Shown one piece after another: positions 7,268 to 16,660 of a DNA stretch of 64,000 nucleotides (positions are counted from its first letter, which is position 1; each line of letters begins with the position of its first letter). A model generated the notes under the pieces. It had not been told where the DNA came from. It saw only the letters and a program-made list of their open reading frames with translations, and did not search any database. Both the position numbers and the translations under genes were made by a program. Source of the stretch: Streptomyces sp. DG2A-72 (GTDB lineage: Bacteria; Actinomycetota; Actinomycetes; Streptomycetales; Streptomycetaceae); NCBI RefSeq assembly GCF_030499575.1, contig NZ_JASTLC010000001.1:9200001-9264000 (forward strand). The letters run 5' to 3'.

Positions 7268-8784
7268 TGACGAGTACGACGTCGGAGTCGTCGGCCACCG
7301 CTCCGCTCCTCGACCTGCAGGCGCTGGTGGTCGCGGTCCGCAGGCGCCGTCGCCTCTGGTGCGCCATGGCGCTCCTCGGCCTGCTGGCCGGCGCGGCTGT
7401 GGCGGTCCTGATGCCGCCCCCGCCGACCGCGGTGACCAAGGTGCTGGTCGCGCACAAGGAGGACCAGCCGAACGACACCGGAACGCTGATCCGCACCGAC
7501 GTCGAGCTGCTGGGGACCACGCGGATCGCCGAGCTGGCCCTGCGGTCCCTCAAGTCCCCGGAAAAACCTGAGGACTTCATGCGGGACTACCGGGGTACCG
7601 GCCTGACCAACAACCTGCTGCAGATCGATGTGACAGGTGACAGCGACGCGGACGCGGTGGCCCGGGCCAAGGCGCTGGCCGATGCGTTCGTCGCGGACCA
7701 TGTGCGGCGGATGCAGGAAACCGCGCAGGCCGAGGCCAAGGCCCTGCTGGACCAGCGTGACCGCATGCGGGACGAGCTGGCCCAGGTCAACAAGGAGATC
7801 GGAGACCGATCGCCGGAGAGCGACCCGGAAGCGTCGGCGAGCATCGAGTCGCTCTTCGCCCGCCGGGCCGAACTCAACTCGCGGATCGCCGAATTCGACC
7901 AGCGCGCCGCGGAGGCGCGCACCGGCACGCCCAGGGTCGTCGCCGCCACGCAGATCGTGGACGCCCCGCGCGCGGTGCGGCACTCCCTGCCCAAAGCCGC
8001 TGTCACCGACGCCGCGATCGGGCTCGTCCTCGGGCTCGTCCTCGGGCTCGCGCTGGCCGCGGTCGGCACGGTGGTGGCGGACCGCCCCGTGCTGCGCCGG
8101 GACATCGCGGCGAACCTCGGCGCCTCGGTCATCGCGGAGCTGCCCCGCCGGTCGGGCAAGCGGTGGCAGCGCCGGCGGACCCGGGTGACACGCGAACGGC
8201 TCACCGCGACCCTGGCCCGCATCGCGCGCGGCTCCGCGCAACCGGTGTCGCTGCTGGAACTGGGCTGTGCGCGCAGCACGAGCGTGATCGCCCTGGACCT
8301 CGCCAGGGCGATGGCGGCGGACGGACCGGTGGCCGTCATCGACGGCCTGCCAGGCCCGCAGCTCGCAGGCCGCCGCCCGAAGCCGTCAGACCCCACCGTG
8401 GTCAGCGGCGAGCGTGCCGCGGCCCTGTCGCCTCAGGAGCGCCGGATCGGCGTCGGTTCGGTGGCGCCCGGCACGGCGTGGACCGACCTCCAGTACCTCG
8501 GCACTCAGACCGTGCTCGTCGTGCGTGCAGGGCACGGCAGCGCCGCATGGCTGCACACCGTGGCGCGGCAACTCGCGGACCAGCGCATTCCGGTGATCGG
8601 TGTGGTGCTGATCGACCCCGATCCGCGGGACCGGACCGACGGCACGCTGTGGGACGGGCTGCACACCGCGCTGCGCGGCCGGAGCGAGCGGCCGGTGCGG
8701 CAGAACGGCACCGGCCCGCGGCGGACCGAGCGGCTGCCGATGGGGGCCGCACGGGTCCCGGACAACGACCAGGAGGCGCGGTAG
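7267..8784 (+). CDS. Wzz-type polysaccharide co-polymerase (second copy)
   Basis: Also a two-helix chain-length determinant, 505 residues: transmembrane helix at 'CAMALLGLLAGAAVAVLM', extracytoplasmic coiled-coil ('DQRDRMRDELAQVNKEIGD'), second helix at 'AAIGLVLGLVLGLALAAV'. The cytoplasmic C-terminus resembles the BY-kinase ATPase fold, but the expected P-loop is replaced by 'LGCARSTSVIALDLARAM'. ATG 7267 overlaps the previous stop; a GTG one codon upstream is also possible. With no tyrosine kinase gene in the cluster, the two degenerate domains may form a non-catalytic pair. Confidence 0.8.
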   Translation: MTSTTSESSATAPLLDLQALVVAVRRRRRLWCAMALLGLLAGAAVAVLMPPPPTAVTKVLVAHKEDQPNDTGTLIRTDVELLGTTRIAELALRSLKSPEKPEDFMRDYRGTGLTNNLLQIDVTGDSDADAVARAKALADAFVADHVRRMQETAQAEAKALLDQRDRMRDELAQVNKEIGDRSPESDPEASASIESLFARRAELNSRIAEFDQRAAEARTGTPRVVAATQIVDAPRAVRHSLPKAAVTDAAIGLVLGLVLGLALAAVGTVVADRPVLRRDIAANLGASVIAELPRRSGKRWQRRRTRVTRERLTATLARIARGSAQPVSLLELGCARSTSVIALDLARAMAADGPVAVIDGLPGPQLAGRRPKPSDPTVVSGERAAALSPQERRIGVGSVAPGTAWTDLQYLGTQTVLVVRAGHGSAAWLHTVARQLADQRIPVIGVVLIDPDPRDRTDGTLWDGLHTALRGRSERPVRQNGTGPRRTERLPMGAARVPDNDQEAR

Positions 8785-8787
8785 CAC

Positions 8788-10722
8788 ATGTGTGGCATCG
8801 CAGGTACTTACCGATGGCCGGACGGGAAGGTCGTGACCGACCGGCTCACCGAGACCCTCACCCACCGCGGTCCGGACGGGGCGGGCCGGTACGGCCACCC
8901 CGTCGGTGACAGCGAAGTGCAGCTGGGGCACCGCCGCCTCGCCATCATCGACCTGTCCGAGACCGGCGCCCAGCCGATGGTCTCGGACGGCCTCGCCCTG
9001 ACCTACAACGGCGAGCTGTACAACGCGCCCGAGCTGCGTGCCGAGCTGGCAGCCGCCGGGGTGCGCTTCCGCGGTACCTCCGACACCGAGGTGCTCCTCG
9101 AGGCGTGGCGGCGCTGGGGCACGGACTGTCTGCCCCGGCTGCGCGGCATGTTCGCGTTCGGGATCTTCGACGAGCGCACCGGTGAACTGGTGCTGGCCCG
9201 CGACCAGCTGGGCGTCAAGCCGCTGTTCCTGCTCCGGCGCGGCGCGGGTCTGGTGTTCGCCTCCGAGCTCAAGGCGCTCGCGGCCGTGACCGGCGGGTCG
9301 CTGGAGGTGGACCATGCGGCGCTGGTGGCCTCGCTGCTCTACTACTGGGTGCCGGACTCACGGTGCGCGTTCCGCGAGGCGGAGAAGCTGCCGCCGGGAA
9401 GCTGGCTCAGGTGCCGGCCCGACGGCCGGGTGGAGCGCGGCCGGTACTGGAACCTGAGGGACGTCGCCGCCGAGGGCCAGGAGCGGGCCCGCAGCGGCGA
9501 GCGGCCGGACTTGGCCGCCATCGTCGAGGAGTCGACCCGGCGGCACCTGCTCTCCGACGTACCCGTGGCGACCTTCCTCTCCGGCGGCCTCGACTCCAGC
9601 TACCTGACCGCGCTGGCCGCCCGCCACCAACCCGGGATCTCCGCCTACACGATCGGGTTCCGCGCCGAGGACGCCAAGTTCGAGGCCATGCCGGACGACC
9701 TGCGCTACGCCCGGCAGGTGGCCGAGCAGTTCGGCGTCGATCTGCACGAGATCGAGATCGCCCCGAACGTGCTCGACCTGCTGCCGCAGATGACGTACCA
9801 CCTGGACGAGCCGATCGGCGACCCCGCCGCGATCAACACGTTCCTGATCTGCTCGGCCGCCCGGGAGGCCGGGGTCAAGGTGATGCTCTCGGGGATGGGC
9901 GCCGACGAGCTGTTCGCCGGGTACCGCAAGCACCTGGCCAACCTGCTCGCGCTGCGCTACCAGCGCGTCCCGCGGCCCTTGCGCCGCGGACTGTCCAGGG
10001 CCGTGGACCGGCTGCCGGTCGCCACGTCCCGCCGCGGGTACCGGTCGGTGCGCTTCGCGAAGCGGTTCCTCTCCTTCGCCGATCTGCCGGAGGAGACCGC
10101 GTTCCGGCGCAGCTACACCATGTACGACCAGAACGAGCTGCTGGGCCTGCTCGACCCGGACCTGGCCGGGACGGTCGACGACGTGCTGACCGAACATGCG
10201 GACACCTACCAGGACAACGACCTCGACGACTTCGTCAACCGCATGTGCCTGACCGACGCCCGGATGTTCCTGCCAGGTCTGAACCTCGCGTACACGGACA
10301 GGTCGAGCATGGCCGCGTCGACCGAGGTACGGGTGCCGTACGTGGATGTCGAGGTGGTCAAGGCGGCGTTCGCCGTGCCCGGCGATCGCAAGATCGTCGG
10401 ACGGCAGGGCAAGGCCGTGCTCAAGGAGGCGGCCACCTCGGTCCTGCCCCGGGAGATCGTCTACCGGCCCAAGGGCCTGTTCAGCGCCCCGCTGCGCGCC
10501 TGGATGAGCCGGGATCTGGCACCGCTGGTGCGCGAGGTGGTCAACGACGGCCTGCTGGTCAATTCCGGGTTCCTGCGCCGCGACGCGCTGGCGCGGATGG
10601 TCGCCGAGGACGCCGCCGGGCAGCGGGACTTCTCCAAGCATCTGTGGCATGTGCTGACGCTCGAGTACTGGTATCGCGACGCGACGTCCGGGTCCGGCCA
10701 GAGCACTCGCTCGACGGCGTAG
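8788..10722 (+). CDS. AsnB-like glutamine-dependent amidotransferase
   Basis: A 644-residue asparagine-synthetase-family enzyme. Cys2 ('MCGIAGTY') is the glutaminase nucleophile, and the N-terminal class II domain has 'LTHRGPDGAG' and 'YNGELYN'. The C-terminal ATP domain has the PP-loop 'FLSGGLDSS'. In other polysaccharide clusters such enzymes (WbpS, WbmI) turn the carboxyl of a uronic acid into an amide; with an AlgD-like dehydrogenase upstream, that is the likely role here. Ordinary asparagine synthesis cannot be excluded. It lies 3 nt after the Wzz gene. Confidence 0.85.
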   Translation: MCGIAGTYRWPDGKVVTDRLTETLTHRGPDGAGRYGHPVGDSEVQLGHRRLAIIDLSETGAQPMVSDGLALTYNGELYNAPELRAELAAAGVRFRGTSDTEVLLEAWRRWGTDCLPRLRGMFAFGIFDERTGELVLARDQLGVKPLFLLRRGAGLVFASELKALAAVTGGSLEVDHAALVASLLYYWVPDSRCAFREAEKLPPGSWLRCRPDGRVERGRYWNLRDVAAEGQERARSGERPDLAAIVEESTRRHLLSDVPVATFLSGGLDSSYLTALAARHQPGISAYTIGFRAEDAKFEAMPDDLRYARQVAEQFGVDLHEIEIAPNVLDLLPQMTYHLDEPIGDPAAINTFLICSAAREAGVKVMLSGMGADELFAGYRKHLANLLALRYQRVPRPLRRGLSRAVDRLPVATSRRGYRSVRFAKRFLSFADLPEETAFRRSYTMYDQNELLGLLDPDLAGTVDDVLTEHADTYQDNDLDDFVNRMCLTDARMFLPGLNLAYTDRSSMAASTEVRVPYVDVEVVKAAFAVPGDRKIVGRQGKAVLKEAATSVLPREIVYRPKGLFSAPLRAWMSRDLAPLVREVVNDGLLVNSGFLRRDALARMVAEDAAGQRDFSKHLWHVLTLEYWYRDATSGSGQSTRSTA

Positions 10723-10751
10723 AAGACGGCGTAGAAACAAGGGGACTTCGG

Positions 10752-12947
10752 GTGAAACAGGTTGTGCAGAACTACAAGAGCGGCGAGCTGGCGGTGCTCG
10801 ACGTTCCGGTGCCGGGGTGCAAGCCGGGCGGTGTGCTGGTCCGCAGCGCCTACTCGCTGATCTCCACCGGGACCGAGCTCATGAAGGTGTCCGAGGCCGG
10901 TATGTCGATGCTGGGCAAGGCCCGCTCCCGGCCGGACCAGGTGGCCAAGGTCATGCAGAGCGTGGCCACCAACGGGGTGCCCGCCACCTACCGCAAGGTG
11001 ATGGGCAAGCTGGACTCCTACACGCCGCTGGGCTACTCGCTGTGCGGGGTGGTCGAGCAGGTCGGCGCCGGGATCGACGATGTGAAGGTCGGCGACCTCG
11101 TGGCCTGCGCCGGCAATGAGCACGCGCTGCACGCCGAGCTGAACTGGGTGCCGAAGAACCTCTACGCCCCGGTGCCGGACGGCCTCGCGCCGCGGCACGC
11201 GGCCTTCGGGACCGTCGGGTCGATCGCGTTGCAGGGCGTCCGCCAAGGCGAGTCACAGCTGGGCGAGGTCGCGCTGGTCATCGGCCTCGGGCTGATCGGG
11301 CAGTTGGTGGTGCAGCTCCTCGCCGCCTCGGGAGTCCGCGTTGTCGGCGTCGACCCCGACCCGGTGCGCTGCGAGCTCGCCGCGCGCCTGGGCGCGATGG
11401 CCTGCGGCGATCCCGCGTCCGCGGCCGTGGAGGCTTCCGTCGCCGAGCTCACCGATGGTCACGGCGTGGACCAGGTGTACCTGGCCGCCGGCGGCGGCAG
11501 CAATCAACCGGTCGAACTGGCGGCCCGGTTGAGCCGGGACCGCGGCCGGGTGATCGACATCGGCAAGTGCCGTCTGGACCTGCCGTGGAACGCGTACTAC
11601 GAGAAGGAGCTCGACGTCCGGTTCTCCCGCAGTTACGGCCCCGGTCGCTACGACCCGGAGTACGAGCTGGAGGGCCGGGACTACCCGATCGGCTATGTGC
11701 GCTGGACCGAGCGCCGCAACCTGGCGTGCTTCCTCGACCTCGTCGCCCGCGGCAGCGTCGATGTGGAACCCCTGGTCTCCCACGTCGCCGACTTCGATGA
11801 CGCCGTCGAGACGTACCAGCGCCTGAAGGACGGCGAACTGAAGGCCGTGGCCGTGCTGTTCCGCTACCCCCGACAGGACGGGAAAGCGGAGGAAGCGGCG
11901 GCTCCGGCGGTGACCGTGCCCGCGGTGGCTGTGTCCACTAAAAGCGTGAAGCGGAGTCCGGCCCGGGACGCCAAGTCGCCGGTGCGCCTCGCGTTCGTCG
12001 GCGCGGGAAACTACGCGACGTCGATGCTGCTGCCGCACCTGGCACGGCGCGAGGGCATCGAGTTGTCGACCGTCGTCACCACGACGGCGCTGTCCGCGGC
12101 CAACGCGCAACGGAAGTTCGGCTTCGCCGAGGCGACCACCGATCTCGACGCCGTACTCGGCGACAAGTCCATCGACGCGGTCTTCGTCGTCACCCGGCAC
12201 AGCTCGCACGCCGAACTGACCCGAAGAGCACTGCTGGCAGGCAAGACCGTGTTCGTGGAGAAGCCCCTGGCCCTGACCGAGGACGAACTGGCCGACGTAC
12301 TCGCGGCGGTGGAGGAGTCCGGCAACGACCGGCTGCAGGTGGGCTTCAACCGCCGGTTCGCGCCGCTGCTGCAGGAGGCCAGAAAGCGGTTCGGCGCCCG
12401 GACCGGTCCGGCGAACCTCCGCTACCTGGTCAACGCGGGCCGGCTGCAGCACGGCAGCTGGTACCTCCAACAGGGCAGCGAGGGCTCGCGGTTCGCCGGC
12501 GAGGGCGGGCACTTCATCGACACGGCGAGCTGGCTGCTCGACGCCGACCCGGTCTCGGTGTACGCGGTCGCCCCGTCCGGCAACGAGGACATGCAGGTCG
12601 TACTGCGCTACCCGGACGGGTCCACGGCCACCATCAGCTACGTCACCACCGGCCCGGCCGGCCTCCCCAAGGAAACCCTCGACCTCGTCGCGGACGGGAA
12701 GGCGCTGCGACTGGACGACTTCGTCCGCGCCTCGGTGTACGGCCGCAAGAAGTGGGTCAGTTCGCGACTCCCCAAGGCCCGCGACAAGGGCCAGAACGCC
12801 GAACTGGCCTCGTTCATCAAGGCCGTGCGGACCGGCGGGCCGATGCCGGTGCCGCTTCAGTCGCTGGTCGCCACCACGGCGGCCACCCTCGCCGTACAGA
12901 CCGGCCTGGCCGGCGGTGCACCGGTGACGTTGGAGAAGCCGCGATGA
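10752..12947 (+). CDS. Bi-domain oxidoreductase (zinc-ADH-like + Gfo/Idh/MocA)
   Basis: A natural fusion of 731 residues. Residues 1-380 are a medium-chain alcohol-dehydrogenase-like domain ('LISTGTELMKVSEAGMSML', 'VALVIGLGLIGQLVVQLL'). After a variable Ala/Val/Lys linker comes a Gfo/Idh/MocA domain with 'AFVGAGNYATSMLLPHLA' and 'VFVEKPLALTEDEL'. The fusion is seen next to heparinase-like genes in O-antigen and EPS loci, as here (4-bp overlap with the next gene). It probably oxidises or epimerises a sugar nucleotide or glycan residue; the substrate is unknown. GTG 10752 follows AAGGGGA. Confidence 0.85.
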   Translation: MKQVVQNYKSGELAVLDVPVPGCKPGGVLVRSAYSLISTGTELMKVSEAGMSMLGKARSRPDQVAKVMQSVATNGVPATYRKVMGKLDSYTPLGYSLCGVVEQVGAGIDDVKVGDLVACAGNEHALHAELNWVPKNLYAPVPDGLAPRHAAFGTVGSIALQGVRQGESQLGEVALVIGLGLIGQLVVQLLAASGVRVVGVDPDPVRCELAARLGAMACGDPASAAVEASVAELTDGHGVDQVYLAAGGGSNQPVELAARLSRDRGRVIDIGKCRLDLPWNAYYEKELDVRFSRSYGPGRYDPEYELEGRDYPIGYVRWTERRNLACFLDLVARGSVDVEPLVSHVADFDDAVETYQRLKDGELKAVAVLFRYPRQDGKAEEAAAPAVTVPAVAVSTKSVKRSPARDAKSPVRLAFVGAGNYATSMLLPHLARREGIELSTVVTTTALSAANAQRKFGFAEATTDLDAVLGDKSIDAVFVVTRHSSHAELTRRALLAGKTVFVEKPLALTEDELADVLAAVEESGNDRLQVGFNRRFAPLLQEARKRFGARTGPANLRYLVNAGRLQHGSWYLQQGSEGSRFAGEGGHFIDTASWLLDADPVSVYAVAPSGNEDMQVVLRYPDGSTATISYVTTGPAGLPKETLDLVADGKALRLDDFVRASVYGRKKWVSSRLPKARDKGQNAELASFIKAVRTGGPMPVPLQSLVATTAATLAVQTGLAGGAPVTLEKPR

Positions 12948-14947
12948 CTGTGAACTCGGGGAGTCCGGGCTGGTACCTGCGGCGGCTGTCCCGGATGGGA
13001 CCGCAGGAGGTCGCGGGCCGGGCGGGCGACGCGGTGCGCCGGCGCCGGTGGCGGTCGGCGCTGCCGGCCTGCCCGAGCGTGACCGACGCCCGGTTCACCG
13101 CGGTCCTGCCCGCCGGGACGATCGCCGCAGTGCCTCCGGACGCCGCGAAACGGCTCATCGCCGAGGCCGACCGGCTGATGTACGGGCACGCCGAGTACTT
13201 CGGGGTCGTCCGCGACGACTTGGACGACCCGGACTGGTGGCGCGACCCGAAGACCGGCCGCCGGGCTCCGTGGGGCTACGCCTTCGACGTGCCGTACCGG
13301 AACGAGGACGCGGTAGGGGACATCAAGCAGATCTGGGAGCTGTCCCGGCACCAGTACCTCACCCAGCTCGCCGCCGCCTACGCGATCACCGGGAACGAGC
13401 GGTACGCCGAGCGCGTGGCCGAGCACCTGCGGTCGTGGTGGGTGGCCAACCCACCGCTGCGCGGCGTGCACTGGATCAGCGGCATCGAGCTGGGCATCCG
13501 GATGCTGTCCTGGGTGTGGATCCGCCGGCTGCTCGACGGCTGGCCGGGCGCGGCCGGGCTGTTCGAGGGCAACCCGGTGGCGCTGAACCAGATCTGGCAC
13601 CACCAGCGCTGGCTGGCCGCCTTCCCCAGCCGGGGGTCCTCGGCGAACAACCACGTCATCGCCGAGGCCGCCGGGCAGTTCGCCGCGTCCTGCGCCTTCG
13701 ACTGGTTCCCCTCCTCGGCGCGCTGGCGGGCCGGCGCGCTGCGCTCGCTGGAGCGGCACCTGCGCGGCAACACCTTCGGCTCCGGCCTCAACCGCGAGCT
13801 GGCCACCGAGTATCACGGACTCGTGCTGGAGCTCGGCCTCGCCGCGGTGGCTGAGGCGGATGCCGCCGACGTGCCGGTCCCCACGACCGTCCGGCTGGTG
13901 CTGCTGCGGATGACCGACGCGCTCGCGGCCATCGTCGACAACCGGTTACGGCCACCGCGCCAGGGGGACGCGGACGACGGTCACGGCCTGATCGTGGACG
14001 GCGCGGGCACCGACCGCTGGGCCTCGCTGCTGGCCACCGGCAACGCCGTGTTCGGCCGGCTCGACTGGTGGCCGGCGGTGACCGGCACCGATGTGCGCAC
14101 CCCGCTGCTGGCCGCGCTCATCCGGCCGTACGCGAAAAGGGGAACGGCACCGGCCGTGACCCGCCCGGCAAGCCGACCGGCCCACTTCGCCGACGCGGGG
14201 CTCACCATCCTGCGCGGTCCGGAAGAGATCTGGTGCCGCTGCGACGGTGGTCCGCACGGCTTCCTGTCCATCGCCGCGCACGCCCACGCGGACGCGTTGT
14301 CCGTGGAGGTCCGGCACGACGGGGTCGACGTGCTCGCCGACCCGGGGACGTTCTGTTACCACGGGCAGCCCGAGTGGCGGCAGTACTTCCGGTCGACCCT
14401 CGGCCACAACACCCTGCAGCTGGACGGCGCCGACCAGTCCGTCTCCGGGGGCCCGTTCCTGTGGACCCGGCATGCCAAGAGCCGCGTCCTGGTCGCGGAC
14501 CCATCCGACACAGGCGTGGCCCGCTGGTGTGCCGAGCATGACGGTTACCAGCGCTCCGTGCACCGCCGCCGGGTGGAACTGACGGCTGAGAGCCAGGAGT
14601 TGAGGGTGGTCGACGAGGTCCGCGGCCAACACGGCGATCGCCGGGCCGTGCACCTGGCCTTCCACCTCGGCCCGGCGATCGCCGCGGACCTGGTGGGGAA
14701 CCAGGCACAGCTCACCTGGACCCGGGACGGCGAGGCCCGCTCCGCGGTGCTCGACCTGCCCGGCCGGCTGAACTGGCGGGCGCATCGCGGCGAGAGCGAC
14801 CCGCCGCTGGGCTGGTACTCCGCCGGATTCGGGCGCAAGGAACCCACCACCACGCTGCTCGGCACCGGCTTCGCCGACGGCGCGGAGGGCTTCACCACCG
14901 TGCTCAGGTTCCGCGGCCCCCTAAGCACTCCGCGGGAAGTGCGGTGA
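12944..14947 (+). CDS. Heparinase II/III-family protein
   Basis: A 667-residue protein with the alpha/alpha-toroid plus beta-sandwich layout of heparinase II/III and alginate-lyase relatives. Features are 'QIWELSRHQYLTQLAAAY', 'HWISGIELGIRMLSWVW', 'SSANNHVIAEAAG' (probable active-site Asn-His), and a C-terminal 'HAHADALSVEVRHDGVDV' with 'DPGTFCYHG'. No signal peptide is evident, so it may act inside the cell on lipid-linked repeats or on polymer. ATG 12944 overlaps the upstream stop (ATGA). It carries a TTA codon at 13946-13948 (codon 335). Confidence 0.85.
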   Translation: MTVNSGSPGWYLRRLSRMGPQEVAGRAGDAVRRRRWRSALPACPSVTDARFTAVLPAGTIAAVPPDAAKRLIAEADRLMYGHAEYFGVVRDDLDDPDWWRDPKTGRRAPWGYAFDVPYRNEDAVGDIKQIWELSRHQYLTQLAAAYAITGNERYAERVAEHLRSWWVANPPLRGVHWISGIELGIRMLSWVWIRRLLDGWPGAAGLFEGNPVALNQIWHHQRWLAAFPSRGSSANNHVIAEAAGQFAASCAFDWFPSSARWRAGALRSLERHLRGNTFGSGLNRELATEYHGLVLELGLAAVAEADAADVPVPTTVRLVLLRMTDALAAIVDNRLRPPRQGDADDGHGLIVDGAGTDRWASLLATGNAVFGRLDWWPAVTGTDVRTPLLAALIRPYAKRGTAPAVTRPASRPAHFADAGLTILRGPEEIWCRCDGGPHGFLSIAAHAHADALSVEVRHDGVDVLADPGTFCYHGQPEWRQYFRSTLGHNTLQLDGADQSVSGGPFLWTRHAKSRVLVADPSDTGVARWCAEHDGYQRSVHRRRVELTAESQELRVVDEVRGQHGDRRAVHLAFHLGPAIAADLVGNQAQLTWTRDGEARSAVLDLPGRLNWRAHRGESDPPLGWYSAGFGRKEPTTTLLGTGFADGAEGFTTVLRFRGPLSTPREVR

Positions 14948-14948
14948 T

Positions 14949-15090
14949 GGGCCGTCGATCGTCTGCGGCGCCGTCGTGGCTGGTCGCTCCCTCAAGTTCT
15001 CGGCTTCGCTCGAACCCGGGGGGACCCCCATCGCGGCGGAGCCGCATATTTGGATACAGCCCCGCGCCCCTTTGGGGCGCTGCCGAACCG
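14949..15090 (+). repeat. Dispersed intergenic hairpin repeat, copy 1
   Basis: Shares with the other copies a GTGGCTGGTCGC block, a GCGGCGGAGCCGCAT block, ATACAGCCCCGCG, and a terminal GCGCCCC/GGGGCGC hairpin (15064-15080). This copy and the one near 56.7 kb have an extra block in the middle ending GGGGGGACCCCCAT. It sits inside the polysaccharide operon, between the heparinase and the beta-helix lipoprotein, where it could process or attenuate the transcript. Confidence 0.8.
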
Positions 15091-15126
15091 CAGCGGACTT
15101 CGCCCAGGCTGCTTAGGGGAGGACGC

Positions 15127-16659
15127 GTGGGGATCAAGAGGCGGCGGCACTGGGGGTTGGCGGCGGCACCGCTGGCGCTCGCCCTGCTGGCGGCGACCGG
15201 CTGCGACAGCGACAGCACGTCGGACGCCGGGGCAAAGCCTTCCGCTGAGCCGTCGTCCACGCCCGTGGCCCAGGTGTGCGCCAATCCCGCGGCCGGGCCG
15301 GCGAAGGCTCCGGCGGGCGCGGTCACGGTCGACCCCGCCGTGGTCGGTGACCTGGCGGCGAAGACCAAGAGCAACCCCGTGAACACCACGTTCTGGCTCC
15401 GCCCGGGCAGGCACAGGCTCGACCCGGACCGCTATGCCCAGGTCATCCCCAAGAAGGGGAACCGCTACCTCGGTGCGCCGGGCGCGGTGCTCGACGGCGG
15501 AAAGAAGAACCAGTACGCGTTCGGCGGCAGTGCCCGCGACGTCACCATCCGCCACCTGACCGTGCAGGGTTTCGTCGCGCCGCACAACGAGGGCGTGGTC
15601 AACCATGACTCGGCCGACGGGTGGGTGATCGAGCACGCGACGATCCAGAACAACTCCGGAGCCGGGCTGATGGCCGGTGCCCGCCAGCAGGTCCGCGCCA
15701 GTTGTCTGCGCGACAACGGTCAGTACGGCATGAACGCGTACAAGGGCGGAGGCCGTATCACCGGCCTGGTGATCGAGGGCAACGAGATCGTGGGCAACAA
15801 CACCGGCGACTGGGAGCGGCGGCGGGAGGGCTGCGGCTGCACGGGAGGCATCAAGTTCTGGGCCGTCAACGGCGCCGACGTACGCGGCAATTGGGTGCAC
15901 GACAACCGCGGCACAGGGCTGTGGGCGGACACCAACAACAACGACTTCCGCATCGAGAACAACGTGATCGAGGCCAACGACGGCGCCGCGCTGATCTATG
16001 AGACCAGCTACAACGCGGTCATCCGGAAGAACACGATCCGGCGGAACAACTGGGTCGAGGGCCGCAGGGAAGCCACAGCGGGCGACAGCTTCCCGTTCGC
16101 GACCGTCTACGTGTCGGAGTCCGGCGGCGAGCCACGGGTCCGAGCCCGTACGGACAAGATCGAGGTCTATCGGAACGTACTGGAGAACAACTGGTCCGGG
16201 ATCACCCTGTGGGAGAACGCCGACCGGTTCTGCAACAGCCCGGCCAACACCTCGTCCGGTGACTGCACCCTGCTGGTGAAGGACACCGACCGCTGCGCCC
16301 GGCCGGCGATCGCGAAGGCGCCGCTCTACGCCGACTGCCGGTGGAAGACCCAGCGGGTGGACATCCACGACAACCGCTTCGTGCTGGACAAGTCCGTCGT
16401 CAAGTGCACGGAGAAGTGCGACCGCATGGCGGTCCTCGCCAACTACGGCACCTACCCGGACTGGTCGCCGTACCAGGGCGAGAAGGTGGCCGAGGCGATC
16501 ACCCACAAGCAGGACAACCGCTGGCACGACAACGTCTACCTCGGACCGTGGAAGTTCGTCGCCCAGGACACGAGCCGGGTGATCGACTTCGGGGAGTGGC
16601 AGGGCGAGCGCCACCGGCAGGACGCGGGCAGCACCCTCGACCCACGGGCCGGTGGTTGA
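15127..16659 (+). CDS. Lipoprotein with right-handed beta-helix repeats
   Basis: A 510-residue exported lipoprotein. GTG 15127 gives a signal peptide of basic 'VGIKRRRHWG', hydrophobic stretch and lipobox 'LLAATGC', followed by a Ser/Pro linker. The body is rich in repeated 'N-V-I/D-N' rungs ('IENNVIEANDGAALIYE', 'IRKNTIRRNNW') typical of parallel beta-helix (pectate-lyase/AlgG-like) proteins. It would sit outside the membrane and could bind, cleave or epimerise the polymer. GGGGAGGACGC lies ahead of the start. Upstream in-frame sequence is the dispersed repeat, so earlier starts are rejected. Confidence 0.85.
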   Translation: MGIKRRRHWGLAAAPLALALLAATGCDSDSTSDAGAKPSAEPSSTPVAQVCANPAAGPAKAPAGAVTVDPAVVGDLAAKTKSNPVNTTFWLRPGRHRLDPDRYAQVIPKKGNRYLGAPGAVLDGGKKNQYAFGGSARDVTIRHLTVQGFVAPHNEGVVNHDSADGWVIEHATIQNNSGAGLMAGARQQVRASCLRDNGQYGMNAYKGGGRITGLVIEGNEIVGNNTGDWERRREGCGCTGGIKFWAVNGADVRGNWVHDNRGTGLWADTNNNDFRIENNVIEANDGAALIYETSYNAVIRKNTIRRNNWVEGRREATAGDSFPFATVYVSESGGEPRVRARTDKIEVYRNVLENNWSGITLWENADRFCNSPANTSSGDCTLLVKDTDRCARPAIAKAPLYADCRWKTQRVDIHDNRFVLDKSVVKCTEKCDRMAVLANYGTYPDWSPYQGEKVAEAITHKQDNRWHDNVYLGPWKFVAQDTSRVIDFGEWQGERHRQDAGSTLDPRAGG

Positions 16660-16660
16660 G

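Noticed and set aside
9363..10751. Upstream extension of the bi-domain oxidoreductase frame
   Set aside because: It lies in a wrong frame inside asnB; GTG 10752 begins the conserved part.
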